Part shown: in pieces, positions 7,563 to 15,831 of the stretch
How the letters are laid out: every line of letters starts with the position of its first letter
How positions within the stretch are numbered: the stretch's first letter is position 1
Made by a program: the position numbers and the translations under genes
DNA from: an uncultured Lachnospiraceae bacterium
GTDB lineage: Bacteria > Bacillota > Clostridia > Lachnospirales > Lachnospiraceae
Assembly: GCA_902765725.1 (NCBI GenBank)
Contig: CACXAT010000029.1
Span: 1 to 32,543 of the forward strand
Direction of reading: 5' to 3'
DNA: 32,543 bases
Notes under the pieces: generated by a model
What the model saw: the letters and a program-made list of their open reading frames with translations, nothing else
Told to the model about the DNA's origin: nothing
Databases searched by the model: none

Positions 7563-8564
7563 ATGGCTGAGAGAAAGATCAGATGGGGCCTGCTGGGGGC
7601 CGGCGTGATCCTGAATCGGTGGATGCAGGGTGCGCTCCAGGTGGATGACATGGAGATCTGCGCAGTCTCCTCCAGAACAGAGAGGTCTGCCAGGGCCATG
7701 GCTGAGAAATGGAATATCCCTCAGGTGATGACCTTTGAGGAGATGCTGGACTGCGGGGATATTGACGTGGTCTACGTCCCGGTTCCCCATGATGCCCACA
7801 AGGAGCTGGCCATCCGTGCCATGAATGCGGGAAAGCATGTGCTCGTGGAGAAGCCGGCCGCGGTCTGCGCGGAGGATTTCAGACAGATGTCTGAGTGCGC
7901 GAGGAGCAACGGCGTCTTCCTGATGGAAGCCTGCTGGACTTATTTCTTCCCTGCCATCGGGTTTGTGCAGCGATGCCTCGAAGAGGGGACGATCGGGGAA
8001 GTGCGTGCTCTGAACTGTGCTTTTTCCTTCCGAGTGCCGGATGAATATGAGGGAAGGCTGACACGGCCTGAGAATGCCGGCGGCGGCCTTCTGGACGTGG
8101 GAGTGTATGACCTTCATATGGCCCAGATCGTGTACGGCAGGGATCCGGTGTCGATCCGGGGCACTGCATCGGTCAACACGGACCATCTGCATCTTATGGT
8201 GGATGAGCAGGCTGCGTTCATCGCCCAGTATGATCGAGGAGAGCTGGCGGTCATGTCCAGCGGCATCCGCACCGACATGCTGGATACGGCGTTTATCTAC
8301 GGTACGGAAGGGTACATCACCGTTCCCAGGTTCTGGAGCCCGGACAGGGTGCAGGTGACCCGGGAAGGAGAAACAGCAGAGTATTCATTCCCCGTGGAGC
8401 AGAAGGTGCAGGGGCTGAAGGATGAGGGATATCAGTACGAGATTCGTCATGTGAATGCCTGCATCAGGAAGGGCCTGACGCAGTCGCCGGTGGTAACCCA
8501 CGCCCGCACCCTCAGTGTACTGTCCCAGTGCGACAGCCTGCGGAAGGACTGGCATCTTGTATAA
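7563..8564 (+). CDS. Gfo/Idh/MocA-family NAD(P)-dependent oxidoreductase
   Basis: This 333-residue protein has the two-domain build of glucose-fructose oxidoreductase and myo-inositol dehydrogenase relatives. The N-terminal Rossmann fold starts with WGLLGAGVI (GxGxxI, residues 8-16), and the EKP motif sits at 96-98 (HVLVEKPAA). The C-terminal domain begins near residue 125 with GGGLLDVGVYDLHMA, where Asp183 and His185 (the DxH after GxGxxxDxG) are candidate catalytic residues. The family acts on sugars, inositols or dihydrodiols; the substrate cannot be told from sequence. GGGAGGT precedes the ATG. The HAD phosphatase follows 29 bp downstream in the same direction, so the two are probably co-transcribed. 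Confidence 0.88.
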   Translation: MAERKIRWGLLGAGVILNRWMQGALQVDDMEICAVSSRTERSARAMAEKWNIPQVMTFEEMLDCGDIDVVYVPVPHDAHKELAIRAMNAGKHVLVEKPAAVCAEDFRQMSECARSNGVFLMEACWTYFFPAIGFVQRCLEEGTIGEVRALNCAFSFRVPDEYEGRLTRPENAGGGLLDVGVYDLHMAQIVYGRDPVSIRGTASVNTDHLHLMVDEQAAFIAQYDRGELAVMSSGIRTDMLDTAFIYGTEGYITVPRFWSPDRVQVTREGETAEYSFPVEQKVQGLKDEGYQYEIRHVNACIRKGLTQSPVVTHARTLSVLSQCDSLRKDWHLV

Positions 8565-8593
8565 GGATCAAAGACAGAGAGGATAGAAGAGAG

Positions 8594-9256
8594 ATGAAGA
8601 TTAAGGCACTGCTGTTTGATCTTGACGGGCTGATCTTTGATTCGGAGAAGGTCTATTACCGCTGCTGGAAGAGGGCGGGGGAGGACTACGGATTCGAGAT
8701 TCCCCATGAGACTCTTCTGGCGCTTCGCTCCTGCGACTCGACGGTGGCCAGGGAGCGGCTGGAGACCAGCCTGGGACAGGAGGGCGTGTATGACCTGATC
8801 CGGGCAAGGCGGAAGGAGCTGATGAAGCCCTATCTGACCCAGGAGCTTCCGGAGCTGAAGACGGGAGTGAAGGAATTCCTGCAGATGGTCCGGGAGTCTT
8901 CTGATGTGCGCAAGGCAGTTGTGACCCAGTCTCGCAGGAGCGAGAAGGAGAGGCTGCTGGAAGGGGTCGGGCTGCTGCAGTATTTCGATGAGGTGGTGTC
9001 GGCGGACGATGTGAAGCGGGGCAAGCCGTTTCCGGATATCTATGAGTGTGCGTGCAGAAGGCTCTCCCTGAAACCGGAGGAGTGCGTCGCCTTCGAGGAC
9101 TCTCCCAACGGGATCGTCAGTGCCCATGATGCAGGAGTCCATGCCGTGATGATACCGGATCTGTCAGAGCCGGACGAGGAACTGAAGAAACTCTGTTTTG
9201 GAGTATATCCGAGCCTGCCGGATTCATTTTCCGGGATCAGGCCGCTGCTGGTATAG
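8594..9256 (+). CDS. HAD-superfamily phosphatase, beta-phosphoglucomutase-like subfamily
   Basis: This 220-residue haloacid-dehalogenase hydrolase has its nucleophile and general acid in motif I at Asp9 and Asp11 (LLFDLDGLIFDSE). Motif II lies in VVTQSRRS, the conserved Lys in KRGKPFPDIYECA, and motif IV in VAFEDSPNGIVSA. A helical cap between about residues 15 and 85 marks subfamily IA, shared by beta-phosphoglucomutase, phosphoglycolate phosphatase and sugar-phosphate phosphatases. The ATG at 8594 is preferred because an AGAAGAGAG purine tract precedes it and motif I is then at the usual distance; the frame stays open upstream to 8528. The partner oxidoreductase suggests a small sugar-phosphate module, but no substrate is clear. 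Confidence 0.87.
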   Translation: MKIKALLFDLDGLIFDSEKVYYRCWKRAGEDYGFEIPHETLLALRSCDSTVARERLETSLGQEGVYDLIRARRKELMKPYLTQELPELKTGVKEFLQMVRESSDVRKAVVTQSRRSEKERLLEGVGLLQYFDEVVSADDVKRGKPFPDIYECACRRLSLKPEECVAFEDSPNGIVSAHDAGVHAVMIPDLSEPDEELKKLCFGVYPSLPDSFSGIRPLLV

Positions 9257-9291
9257 TTGTCATTCAAAACCGTATACAGAGGATGGCGGAT

Positions 9292-10221
9292 ATGAGTTCA
9301 GTAAAACAGGAAGTAAGGGAACTTGAGAAACGCACCAGCGAGCAGTCATTCTGGCAGGAGGAGAAGGGAAAGATCCCTCTGATGATTCTGGGGGCGGCGA
9401 TCTATTCGATCGGCGTGAATCTGTTTCTGCGCCCCCTGCATCTGTACTCCGGCGGTTTCATGGGATTTGCGCAGCTGATCACTACTCTGCTTCGCAATGT
9501 GGGAATCTATTCCGGGAAGACGGATCTCGCCGGTATCTTCTATTATCTGATGAATATCCCGAGCCTGATCTTCGCGTTTACGATCATGCGCAGACGGTTC
9601 GTGGCCAAGACGATCCTCAGCATATCGTTGTTCACCCTTGGCCTTACCCTGGTCCCGATCCCGGCCGTTCCGATCCTGGAGGAGAAGATCGCGAACTGCC
9701 TGGTCGCCGGCATCTTGTCGGGGACCGGCGTGGGACTGACTCTTCGCGCTGGCTCCTCTGACGGAGGGATGGACCTGATCGGAATGGTGATGATCCAGGC
9801 CAGGGGACACTATTCGGTAGGCAAGTTCAATATCGCGGCCAACGTGATCCTGTACGGGATCTGCCTGTTTGTATTCGACGTGCCGACAGCGATCTATTCG
9901 CTGATCAATTCCGTGATCAGTTCCACTGCCTGCGATCGTGTCCACACGCAGAACATCAATGTTCAGGTGGATATCATCACGAAGCTGGAGGATACCCATG
10001 CGCTGGAGGTGGCGATCATGGGCTCGATGGGCAGAGGCCTGACGAGGATGACGGCCAGCGGAAGCTATACAGATGAAAATGAGACGCTGTTCATAACGGT
10101 GATCAGTAAGTATGAGATCCCGAAACTGCTGGCGATCGTCAAAGAGCATGATCCCTCCGCCTTCATCATCCTGAATGAGAGGATCCGGGTCGAGGGACAT
10201 TTCCTGAAGAAGCTTGCCTGA
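9292..10221 (+). CDS. YitT-family membrane protein (DUF161 plus C-terminal DUF2179)
   Basis: This protein of about 309 residues has five or six hydrophobic segments in its first 200 residues. The first carries AAIYSIGVNLFLRPL followed by SGGFMGFAQLI, the usual YitT start. A soluble C-terminal domain (about 215-305) contains the DUF2179 motif TASGSYTDENETLFITVISKYE. YitT proteins are widespread in Firmicutes; they are probable transporters whose substrate is unknown. The ATG at 9292 has AGAGGA eight bases upstream. The ATG at 9283 overlaps that site and is less likely. Confidence 0.85.
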   Translation: MSSVKQEVRELEKRTSEQSFWQEEKGKIPLMILGAAIYSIGVNLFLRPLHLYSGGFMGFAQLITTLLRNVGIYSGKTDLAGIFYYLMNIPSLIFAFTIMRRRFVAKTILSISLFTLGLTLVPIPAVPILEEKIANCLVAGILSGTGVGLTLRAGSSDGGMDLIGMVMIQARGHYSVGKFNIAANVILYGICLFVFDVPTAIYSLINSVISSTACDRVHTQNINVQVDIITKLEDTHALEVAIMGSMGRGLTRMTASGSYTDENETLFITVISKYEIPKLLAIVKEHDPSAFIILNERIRVEGHFLKKLA

Positions 10222-10257
10222 GAACGCCTGCCTGAGAAAACCTGCCTGAGGGCGGAC
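10216..10257 (+). repeat. Three-copy 14-bp tandem repeat at the end of the yitT-like gene
   Basis: GCCTGAGA recurs at 10216, 10230 and 10244 with a 14-bp period (spacers ACGCCT, AAACCT). The yitT-like stop codon lies in the first copy. It may reflect replication slippage. Confidence 0.6.
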
Positions 10258-10289
10258 CCGGCGCAGGGCGGCCAGGCCGCGGGACATAC

Positions 10290-11447
10290 ATGAGGAATAT
10301 GGCACAGAAAAGAGCGATCATCATAACGGCTGTGGGAGCCGGCGGAAAGTCCACCTATCTGAAGCATAGGGCGCTGGATTATGTCCGGCGCGGACTGCGG
10401 GCGGCGGTGACAACCACCACCCACATCTGCGCTCCGGAGGGAAGCCGTGAGGGAGAGTATCTCATTCACGGGACGGACGGGATTGACTATGTCGGGACCC
10501 CTGCGGCAGGAGAGAAGCTGTCCGCGCCGCCTGCGGATGTCCTGGAGGCAGTCTGCAGGGAGTATGACGCGGTGCTGGTCGAGGGAGACGGCAGCCACTG
10601 CATGCCGGTGAAGATCCCAAGGCCCGGAGAGCCGGTCATACCGGAGGATACGGATGAGATTGCCGTGGTCATGGGACGGCAGGCAATCGGCCGGAGGCTG
10701 GAGGTGGTCTGCCACCGGTATGATCCCGGAAGGCTTCCCGGAGGGATCGTGACGGATCAGATGCTGGAGCAGATCGCGCGGGAATTCTATATCGCTCCGC
10801 TGCGGGAGAGATATCCCCGGGCGAAGGTGTTCTACTCGCCAAGTGCTTATGAACCGGAGAAAATGAACCAGACCGCTTCTCTTCCGGTTACCGCGGTTGT
10901 GCTCGCCTCGGGCTTTGGGCGCAGGTACGGGGGCAATAAGCTGCTGGCGGAGTATGACGGAAAACCGCTCTACCGTCATGTGCTGGACCATGTGACAGGG
11001 GCCCTTGGAAAAGAGCACACGGTCGTGGTGACTCAGTACCGGGAGATCATGGACGAGATGGCGAAGGAAGGGATCTGTGCGCTGTATAATGAATATGCAG
11101 CCGAAGGGATCTCCGCATCAATTCGGATCGGGACGCAGGAGGCCTTGCGAAGAGAGACTTCAGAGGCGGTCGTCTTCTTTGCGGCGGATATGCCCTGCCT
11201 TGCGCAGGATGAGATCCGGCGGTATGTACACCAGTTTCTGTGGTCCGGGAAGAATTACGGGTGCATGGAGTCCGGCCCGGAGCATATCATGACCAATCCG
11301 GGTGCGTTTCGCCTGAAGGAAGCTGCAGGCAGTCTGCTTCAACTCTCCGGAGACCGCGGGGCCATGAGAATCATGAAGCCGCATCCCCATGAGATCTACC
11401 GTTATCAGACAGCTGAGGAAGAAGTAAGGGATATAGATGTGAGATGA
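10290..11447 (+). CDS. YqeC-MocA fusion: selenium-dependent hydroxylase accessory protein joined to molybdenum-cofactor nucleotidyltransferase
   Basis: This 385-residue protein joins two domains usually encoded separately. Residues 1-195 resemble YqeC, with a P-loop-like VGAGGKST (15-22), the conserved TTTTHI (41-46) and LVEGDGS (96-102). From about residue 200 a MobA-like transferase begins, with TAVVLASGFGRRYGGNKLL, the LASGxxxRxGxxK signature of MocA, which transfers CMP to molybdopterin. FFAADMPCL and the following residues match the second nucleotide-binding region. YqeC and YqeB are markers of the selenium-dependent molybdenum hydroxylase system, so the protein probably prepares cofactor for the XDH encoded downstream. 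The start is ambiguous between ATG 10290 and ATG 10299; neither has a strong ribosome site. It converges on the adenine deaminase gene. Confidence 0.85.
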   Translation: MRNMAQKRAIIITAVGAGGKSTYLKHRALDYVRRGLRAAVTTTTHICAPEGSREGEYLIHGTDGIDYVGTPAAGEKLSAPPADVLEAVCREYDAVLVEGDGSHCMPVKIPRPGEPVIPEDTDEIAVVMGRQAIGRRLEVVCHRYDPGRLPGGIVTDQMLEQIAREFYIAPLRERYPRAKVFYSPSAYEPEKMNQTASLPVTAVVLASGFGRRYGGNKLLAEYDGKPLYRHVLDHVTGALGKEHTVVVTQYREIMDEMAKEGICALYNEYAAEGISASIRIGTQEALRRETSEAVVFFAADMPCLAQDEIRRYVHQFLWSGKNYGCMESGPEHIMTNPGAFRLKEAAGSLLQLSGDRGAMRIMKPHPHEIYRYQTAEEEVRDIDVR

Positions 11448-11450
11448 ATA

Positions 11451-11488
11451 CCGGCGGGGAAGTGTTGATTCCCCGCTGGTCTGTTTTA
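11451..11488 (+). terminator. Terminator between the convergent yqeC-mocA and ade genes
   Basis: CCGGCGGGGAA (11451-11461) pairs with TTCCCCGCTGG (11469-11479), with one mismatch-like G-U, followed by TCTGTTTT. The reverse orientation lacks a T-tract, so it mainly serves the + strand. Confidence 0.75.
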
Positions 11489-11512
11489 CTGGTATGGAGT
11501 TGAGAAGGACTG

Positions 11513-13261
11513 TCATTCGTCGGCCTCCGCCGGAACGAAGTCGAACTTCGAGACGTCGAACATGCCGCGGGTCGTGATTTTGAGCTCCGGAATGACGATC
11601 AGGCTCATGAAGCAGAGCGTCATGACCGGCTCCACCTCCTGGCTGACTCCCAGTCTCTCATAGGCGGTGTCATGCAGGATCTTCAGGCGTCTGGCGACTT
11701 CCTCGCCGGGAAGATCACTCATGAGACCTGCGATCGGGAGCGGAAGAGAAGCGATCACTTCTCCATTTTCCACAAGGACAAATCCGCCCTCCTGGTCGAT
11801 CAGTGCATTGATCGCTGCGTACATCTCGTCATTGCTGACGCCCACGCAGATGATGTTGTGGGAGTCGTGGGCAACGGAGAGTGCGATGGCGCCTCTCTGG
11901 ATGCCGTAATCCTTCAGGAATCCGAGACCGATCTTGCCTGTGTTGTGGTGGCGCTCCAGAACAGCGATCTTCACGACGCTCTTATCCGGCTCGAAGATGA
12001 AGTCTCCCTCTTCGTCCCGCTTGATGGTGACGGTCTCGGCCTTCGTGGTGACGCCGTCTTTGACGATGCCGATCGCGCGGACACGGTCGCTGGTCAGGTG
12101 CATCTTCAGCTGGTCCGGGGTGAAGGGCTTCACGTGCATGGATCCGCGCACGGAGAAGATGGCCGCCTTCTCGAAGGGCAGCAGGTACTTTCCGTTCTCG
12201 GCGACCTTCCGGCCTTCGATAAATACAGCCTGGGCATGGAAGTCTTTCAGGTTGTCGAACAGGACGATATCGGCCCTCTTGCCGGGGGCCAGGGCTCCGC
12301 GGTCTTCCAGATGGTAGCATTCCGCGCAGTTCAGGGTCGCCATGCACAGGGACATGACCGGATCGATGCCGGCCTCGACCAGCATCCTCAGATGGTTGTC
12401 GATATGTCCGTCTTCCAGGATCGTCTTGGGCTGACGGTCATCGGAGCAGAGCAGGCATCTCTTATAATTGAAGGGCGTGATCGCAGGGATCAGGTACTTC
12501 AGATCGTGACAGGCAGATCCGTCACGCATCTGCACGTACATGCCGCGCTCCAGACGGTCTATCATCTCCTGGGTGGTGGTGCATTCGTGGTCGGTCTTGA
12601 CTCCCGCCGCGGCATAGGCATTGAGCTGGGCTCCGTTGACGGACGGGGCATGGCCGTCGATGACCTTGTGCATGTTCTTGGCAACCAGCAGCTTGTTGAT
12701 CTCGTCGTCTCCCTTGTTGATGATGCCTGGATAATTCATGAATTCTCCGAGTCCCGGGACGTGGCGGTCGCCCATCGGCCACTGCATGTCAAATGCGTTG
12801 ATGATCGCTCCGGAGTCCTCCAGCGGAGTGGCCGGCACGCAGCTGGGGATCATGTACCGCACGGAGAGCTCTGTTTTCTCCGCGGCGCGGATCATATAGT
12901 TGAAGCCCTCCAGACCATAGACATTGACGATCTCGTGCGGGTCTGCGATGACTGTGGTGGTTCCTCTGGGAACGACCATGCGGCCGAATTCCTCGGGAGT
13001 GGTGTAGGACGACTCGATGTGGATATGAGCGTCGATCAGACCGGGAGCGGCATAGGCTCCCTTCGCGTCATATTCTTCCTGGCCGCGGTAATCGTTGCCG
13101 AAGCCGACGATCTGCCCTTCGGTAATCGCGATCGAGTCCTGCCGTACGGTGCCGGTGTATACGTCAACGACATTGCAGTTGTAGATGACCAGATCCGCAG
13201 GAATCCGGTGCATCGCAGCATCAATCATGCGGGTGAGTGTCCGCTTATCCATGTGTTCCAT
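11513..13261 (-). CDS. ade: Adenine deaminase
   Basis: This 582-residue amidohydrolase converts adenine to hypoxanthine and ammonia. Family motifs seen in order are DAHIHIESS (metal HxH), VIADPHEIVNV, IDGHAPSV, KTDHECTT and LLCSDDRQP, followed by the C-terminal Ade domain (VAHDSHNIICVGVS and LPLPIAGLMSD). The length matches bacterial Ade (about 575-600). On the minus strand the ATG at 13261 is preceded by GGGAGGT about six bases upstream. It is divergent from the hydantoinase operon and convergent with yqeC-mocA. Its product hypoxanthine is a substrate of the xanthine dehydrogenase encoded nearby, so the context supports purine catabolism. Confidence 0.95.
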   Translation of the reverse strand: MEHMDKRTLTRMIDAAMHRIPADLVIYNCNVVDVYTGTVRQDSIAITEGQIVGFGNDYRGQEEYDAKGAYAAPGLIDAHIHIESSYTTPEEFGRMVVPRGTTTVIADPHEIVNVYGLEGFNYMIRAAEKTELSVRYMIPSCVPATPLEDSGAIINAFDMQWPMGDRHVPGLGEFMNYPGIINKGDDEINKLLVAKNMHKVIDGHAPSVNGAQLNAYAAAGVKTDHECTTTQEMIDRLERGMYVQMRDGSACHDLKYLIPAITPFNYKRCLLCSDDRQPKTILEDGHIDNHLRMLVEAGIDPVMSLCMATLNCAECYHLEDRGALAPGKRADIVLFDNLKDFHAQAVFIEGRKVAENGKYLLPFEKAAIFSVRGSMHVKPFTPDQLKMHLTSDRVRAIGIVKDGVTTKAETVTIKRDEEGDFIFEPDKSVVKIAVLERHHNTGKIGLGFLKDYGIQRGAIALSVAHDSHNIICVGVSNDEMYAAINALIDQEGGFVLVENGEVIASLPLPIAGLMSDLPGEEVARRLKILHDTAYERLGVSQEVEPVMTLCFMSLIVIPELKITTRGMFDVSKFDFVPAEADE

Positions 13262-13449
13262 CTGATACCTCCCTCCGGTTGCTGTGGACTGTTGTCGGAA
13301 CCTGTATGATATCTGACAAATTAGTTTACATCTGCCAAAAAGTTTGATACTTTATACGCAGATTCTACTACAGAAAACTTGCATGAACAAGAGGGACAGC
13401 TGACAAAATTGCCAATGAATGGGAAAAAGCGAGTGCTTTTTTGTTGATG

Positions 13450-13479
13450 TTGCAAAATAAACACCTGCAGTGCTACACT
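13450..13479 (+). promoter_or_regulatory. Putative promoter of the hydantoinase-yqeB-xdh operon, in a divergent intergenic region
   Basis: TTGCAA (13450-13455) and TACACT (13474-13479) are 18 bp apart, ahead of the GTG start. The 242-bp interval is AT-rich and serves the divergent ade gene too, for which I see no convincing minus-strand promoter. A small stem AAAAAGC-GAGT-GCTTTTT (13424-13441) lies just upstream. Confidence 0.45.
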
Positions 13480-13503
13480 TAAGGTAACTGAACATAAGGA
13501 AGG

Positions 13504-14898
13504 GTGGTGGATCATTTGAAGCTGATCAAGAACGGAACCCTGGTATATCCGGGCGGCAGCAGGAGAGCAGATCTTCTGATCGATGGAGAAACGATCGCAA
13601 AGATCGCGGATAGGATAGAGGCACCGGAGGGATGTGAGATCATAGATGCCGAAGGGAAGCTTGTATTTCCCGGTTTCATAGACGCGCATACACATTTTGA
13701 TCTTCATGTTGCGGGAACTGTCACGATCGACGACTTCTATTCGGGAACGAAGGCGGAGGTCGCCGGGGGCACGACCACGATCGTGGACTTCGGCACAGCC
13801 TATCCGGGCGAGTCGCTGAACGAGGGACTGGACAACTGGTTTAAGAAGGCATCCGCCGGCTGCTCCTGTGACTATGGTTTCCATCAGACGATCACGGAGT
13901 GGAACGATTCCATATCAAAGGAAGTGCAGGATATGGTGGACCGCGGCGCCAGCACCTTCAAGATCTATATGACCTATGACACGCAGATCGACGACTGCAC
14001 GATCCTCAAGGTCCTGAAGAGGCTGAAGGAGTGCGGAACGACCACCGGATGCCATTGTGAGAACAGCGGACTGATCGATGCGCTCCGGGAGGAATATGCG
14101 GCGGATCCTTCGAAGCTTACGAAGGTGAGCTCGCATTATCTCACCAGGCCGGCAGCCGCCGAGGCGGAAGCAATCGGCAGATACTGCCATCTGGCGGAGG
14201 TCGCGGACGAGCCGGTCATCGACGTGCATCTTACCTGTGAGGAAGGACTCGAAGAGATCCGCGCCGCCAGGGCAAGGGGCCAGAAGGTCTATGTGGAGAC
14301 CTGCCCGCAGTATCTGGTGATGGATGACTCGCTCTATGATAATGAAGATTTTGACGTCGCTTCCAGATATGTCTGCGCTCCGCCGCTCAGAAAGAAGTCG
14401 GATCAGGACGCGCTCTGGAAGGCCATCGCGGATGGAGAGATCCAGACCGTGTCGACGGATCACTGTTCATTTACCATAGAACAGAAGCAGCTGGGCAGAG
14501 AAGATTTCCGGAAGATCCCCGGAGGCATGCCCGGCGCAGAGACCAGAGGAGTGGTCCTGTTCTCGGAGGGCGTCGCCAAAGGACGCATCACCAAGGAGAA
14601 GATGTGCGAGGTGCTGTCAGAGAACCCGGCACGGCTGTACGGCATGTATCCGAAGAAGGGTGTCCTTCAGGAAGGATCCGATGCCGATATCGTGATCCTG
14701 GATCCTGCCCGCACCAGAGTGGTCAGCGCCAGTACACAGGTATCAAAGTGTGACTATGCCCCGCTGGAGGGTATGGAGCTGACAGGAACGATCGATGAAG
14801 TCTATCTGCGCGGGACGAAGGTCGCGGAGGACGGCAGAGTGGTCCTGGAGAATCAGGGCCAGTATGTGAAACGTGGTTTACCGGAGTACTTTTTATGA
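13504..14898 (+). CDS. Hydantoinase/dihydropyrimidinase-type cyclic amidohydrolase (HyuA-like)
   Basis: The enzyme family opens cyclic amide rings such as hydantoins and dihydropyrimidines. All binuclear metal ligands of the D-hydantoinase family are visible (464-residue numbering): His62 and His64 (DAHTHFD), the carbamylated Lys153 (STFKIYMTY), His184 (GCHCEN), His242 (DVHLTCEE) and Asp319 (STDHCSF). A HyuA-type gene is a standard neighbour of yqeB, yqeC and XDH in selenium-dependent hydroxylase and purine-degradation loci, so the true substrate may be a purine-derived ring rather than a pyrimidine. Start: GTG 13504 gives the longest form, but GGAAGGGTGG just before TTG 13516 would give the typical MKLIKNG start. 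The stop overlaps yqeB by 4 bp (ATGA). Confidence 0.9.
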   Translation: MVDHLKLIKNGTLVYPGGSRRADLLIDGETIAKIADRIEAPEGCEIIDAEGKLVFPGFIDAHTHFDLHVAGTVTIDDFYSGTKAEVAGGTTTIVDFGTAYPGESLNEGLDNWFKKASAGCSCDYGFHQTITEWNDSISKEVQDMVDRGASTFKIYMTYDTQIDDCTILKVLKRLKECGTTTGCHCENSGLIDALREEYAADPSKLTKVSSHYLTRPAAAEAEAIGRYCHLAEVADEPVIDVHLTCEEGLEEIRAARARGQKVYVETCPQYLVMDDSLYDNEDFDVASRYVCAPPLRKKSDQDALWKAIADGEIQTVSTDHCSFTIEQKQLGREDFRKIPGGMPGAETRGVVLFSEGVAKGRITKEKMCEVLSENPARLYGMYPKKGVLQEGSDADIVILDPARTRVVSASTQVSKCDYAPLEGMELTGTIDEVYLRGTKVAEDGRVVLENQGQYVKRGLPEYFL

Positions 14899-15797
14899 TT
14901 ACAGATCAGTTGGTTATCGTGCGCGGAGGCGGCGATCTTGCTACAGGCGTTATATGGGCCCTCCGGCGCGCGGGCTTTCCGGTATTGATCCTGGAAAGTG
15001 AGCACCCGAGCGCGATACGCAGAACAGTGGCTCTGTCCGAGGCGGTCTACGAAGGGACTGCAACGGTGGAGGACATAACGGTCCGGCTTGCCCGGAACCT
15101 GGATCAGGCAGAGTACTTTCTGTTTGAGGATGGGATCGCCATGCTGGTGGATCCTGAAGGACATGCGATCCGCGATATCATTGACTCGGAAGAGAAATAC
15201 AGTGAGTGGGATACGGGCCTGACCACGCTGGAAGGCGGTGGAAGGCATCTGTTCCTGACTGCAGTCGTAGATGCGATCCTGGCGAAGAAGAACCTCGGAA
15301 CGACAAAGGACATGGCGCCCTTTGTCATTGCTCTGGGCCCCGGGTTTACGGCGGGAGTGGACTGTGACGTCGTGATCGAAACGATGCGCGGCCATACCCT
15401 TGCAAGGCCGATCGAAGAGGGCAGCGCCCTCCCGAATACGGGAACGCCTGGACTGATCGCGGGTCATGCTGCTGACAGAGTGATCCACAGCCCGGCCAAA
15501 GGAGTGCTGCATGCTCTCTCGAAGATCGGGGACGTGGTGGAGCAGGATCAGGTGATCGCGCAGATCGAGACCGAAGGTCAGGAAAGCGTTCCTGTTAAGG
15601 CATCCTTCTCAGGGCTTCTGAGAGGCATGATCCGGGACGGATATCCCGTGACGGAAGGGTTTAAGATCGCGGATATAGACCCCCGCAGGGAGCAGTACCA
15701 GAACTGCTTCACGGTCTCGGACAAGGCCAGGGCACTGGGATGCTCGGTGGTGACGGAACTTGTAGGATACGCTGCGAGAAAGGCAGTGGATGAGTAA
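14895..15797 (+). CDS. yqeB: YqeB, selenium-dependent molybdenum hydroxylase system protein (EF2563 family)
   Basis: This 300-residue protein belongs to the YqeB/EF2563 family found only with selenium-dependent molybdenum hydroxylases. It begins with a nucleotide-binding-like strand, LVIVRGGGDLATGVIWALRRAGF, reported here as VIVRGGGDLATGV at about residues 6-18, followed by LILESEHPSAIRRTVALSE. The central ALGPGFTAGVDCDVVIET and TGTPGLIAG motifs are also characteristic. Its biochemical role is thought to be insertion or delivery of the labile selenium/sulfur ligand of the Mo centre, but this is not settled. ATG overlaps the hydantoinase stop by 4 bp, so the genes are translationally coupled, and xdhA follows after 34 bp. 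Confidence 0.9.
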   Translation: MITDQLVIVRGGGDLATGVIWALRRAGFPVLILESEHPSAIRRTVALSEAVYEGTATVEDITVRLARNLDQAEYFLFEDGIAMLVDPEGHAIRDIIDSEEKYSEWDTGLTTLEGGGRHLFLTAVVDAILAKKNLGTTKDMAPFVIALGPGFTAGVDCDVVIETMRGHTLARPIEEGSALPNTGTPGLIAGHAADRVIHSPAKGVLHALSKIGDVVEQDQVIAQIETEGQESVPVKASFSGLLRGMIRDGYPVTEGFKIADIDPRREQYQNCFTVSDKARALGCSVVTELVGYAARKAVDE

Positions 15798-15831
15798 TCT
15801 TTCAGTTATAAATAAGCCGGAGGTGCGATGT

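Noticed and set aside
11672..13309. 545-codon open frame on the plus strand opposite ade
   Set aside because: Adenine deaminase on the minus strand has every family motif; the plus frame has none and is a shadow rich in Asp, Val and Gly.
15790..15831. Longer XdhA starting at 15790
   Set aside because: GGAGG is placed for ATG 15832 and family members start near there; the extra 14 residues look unrelated.
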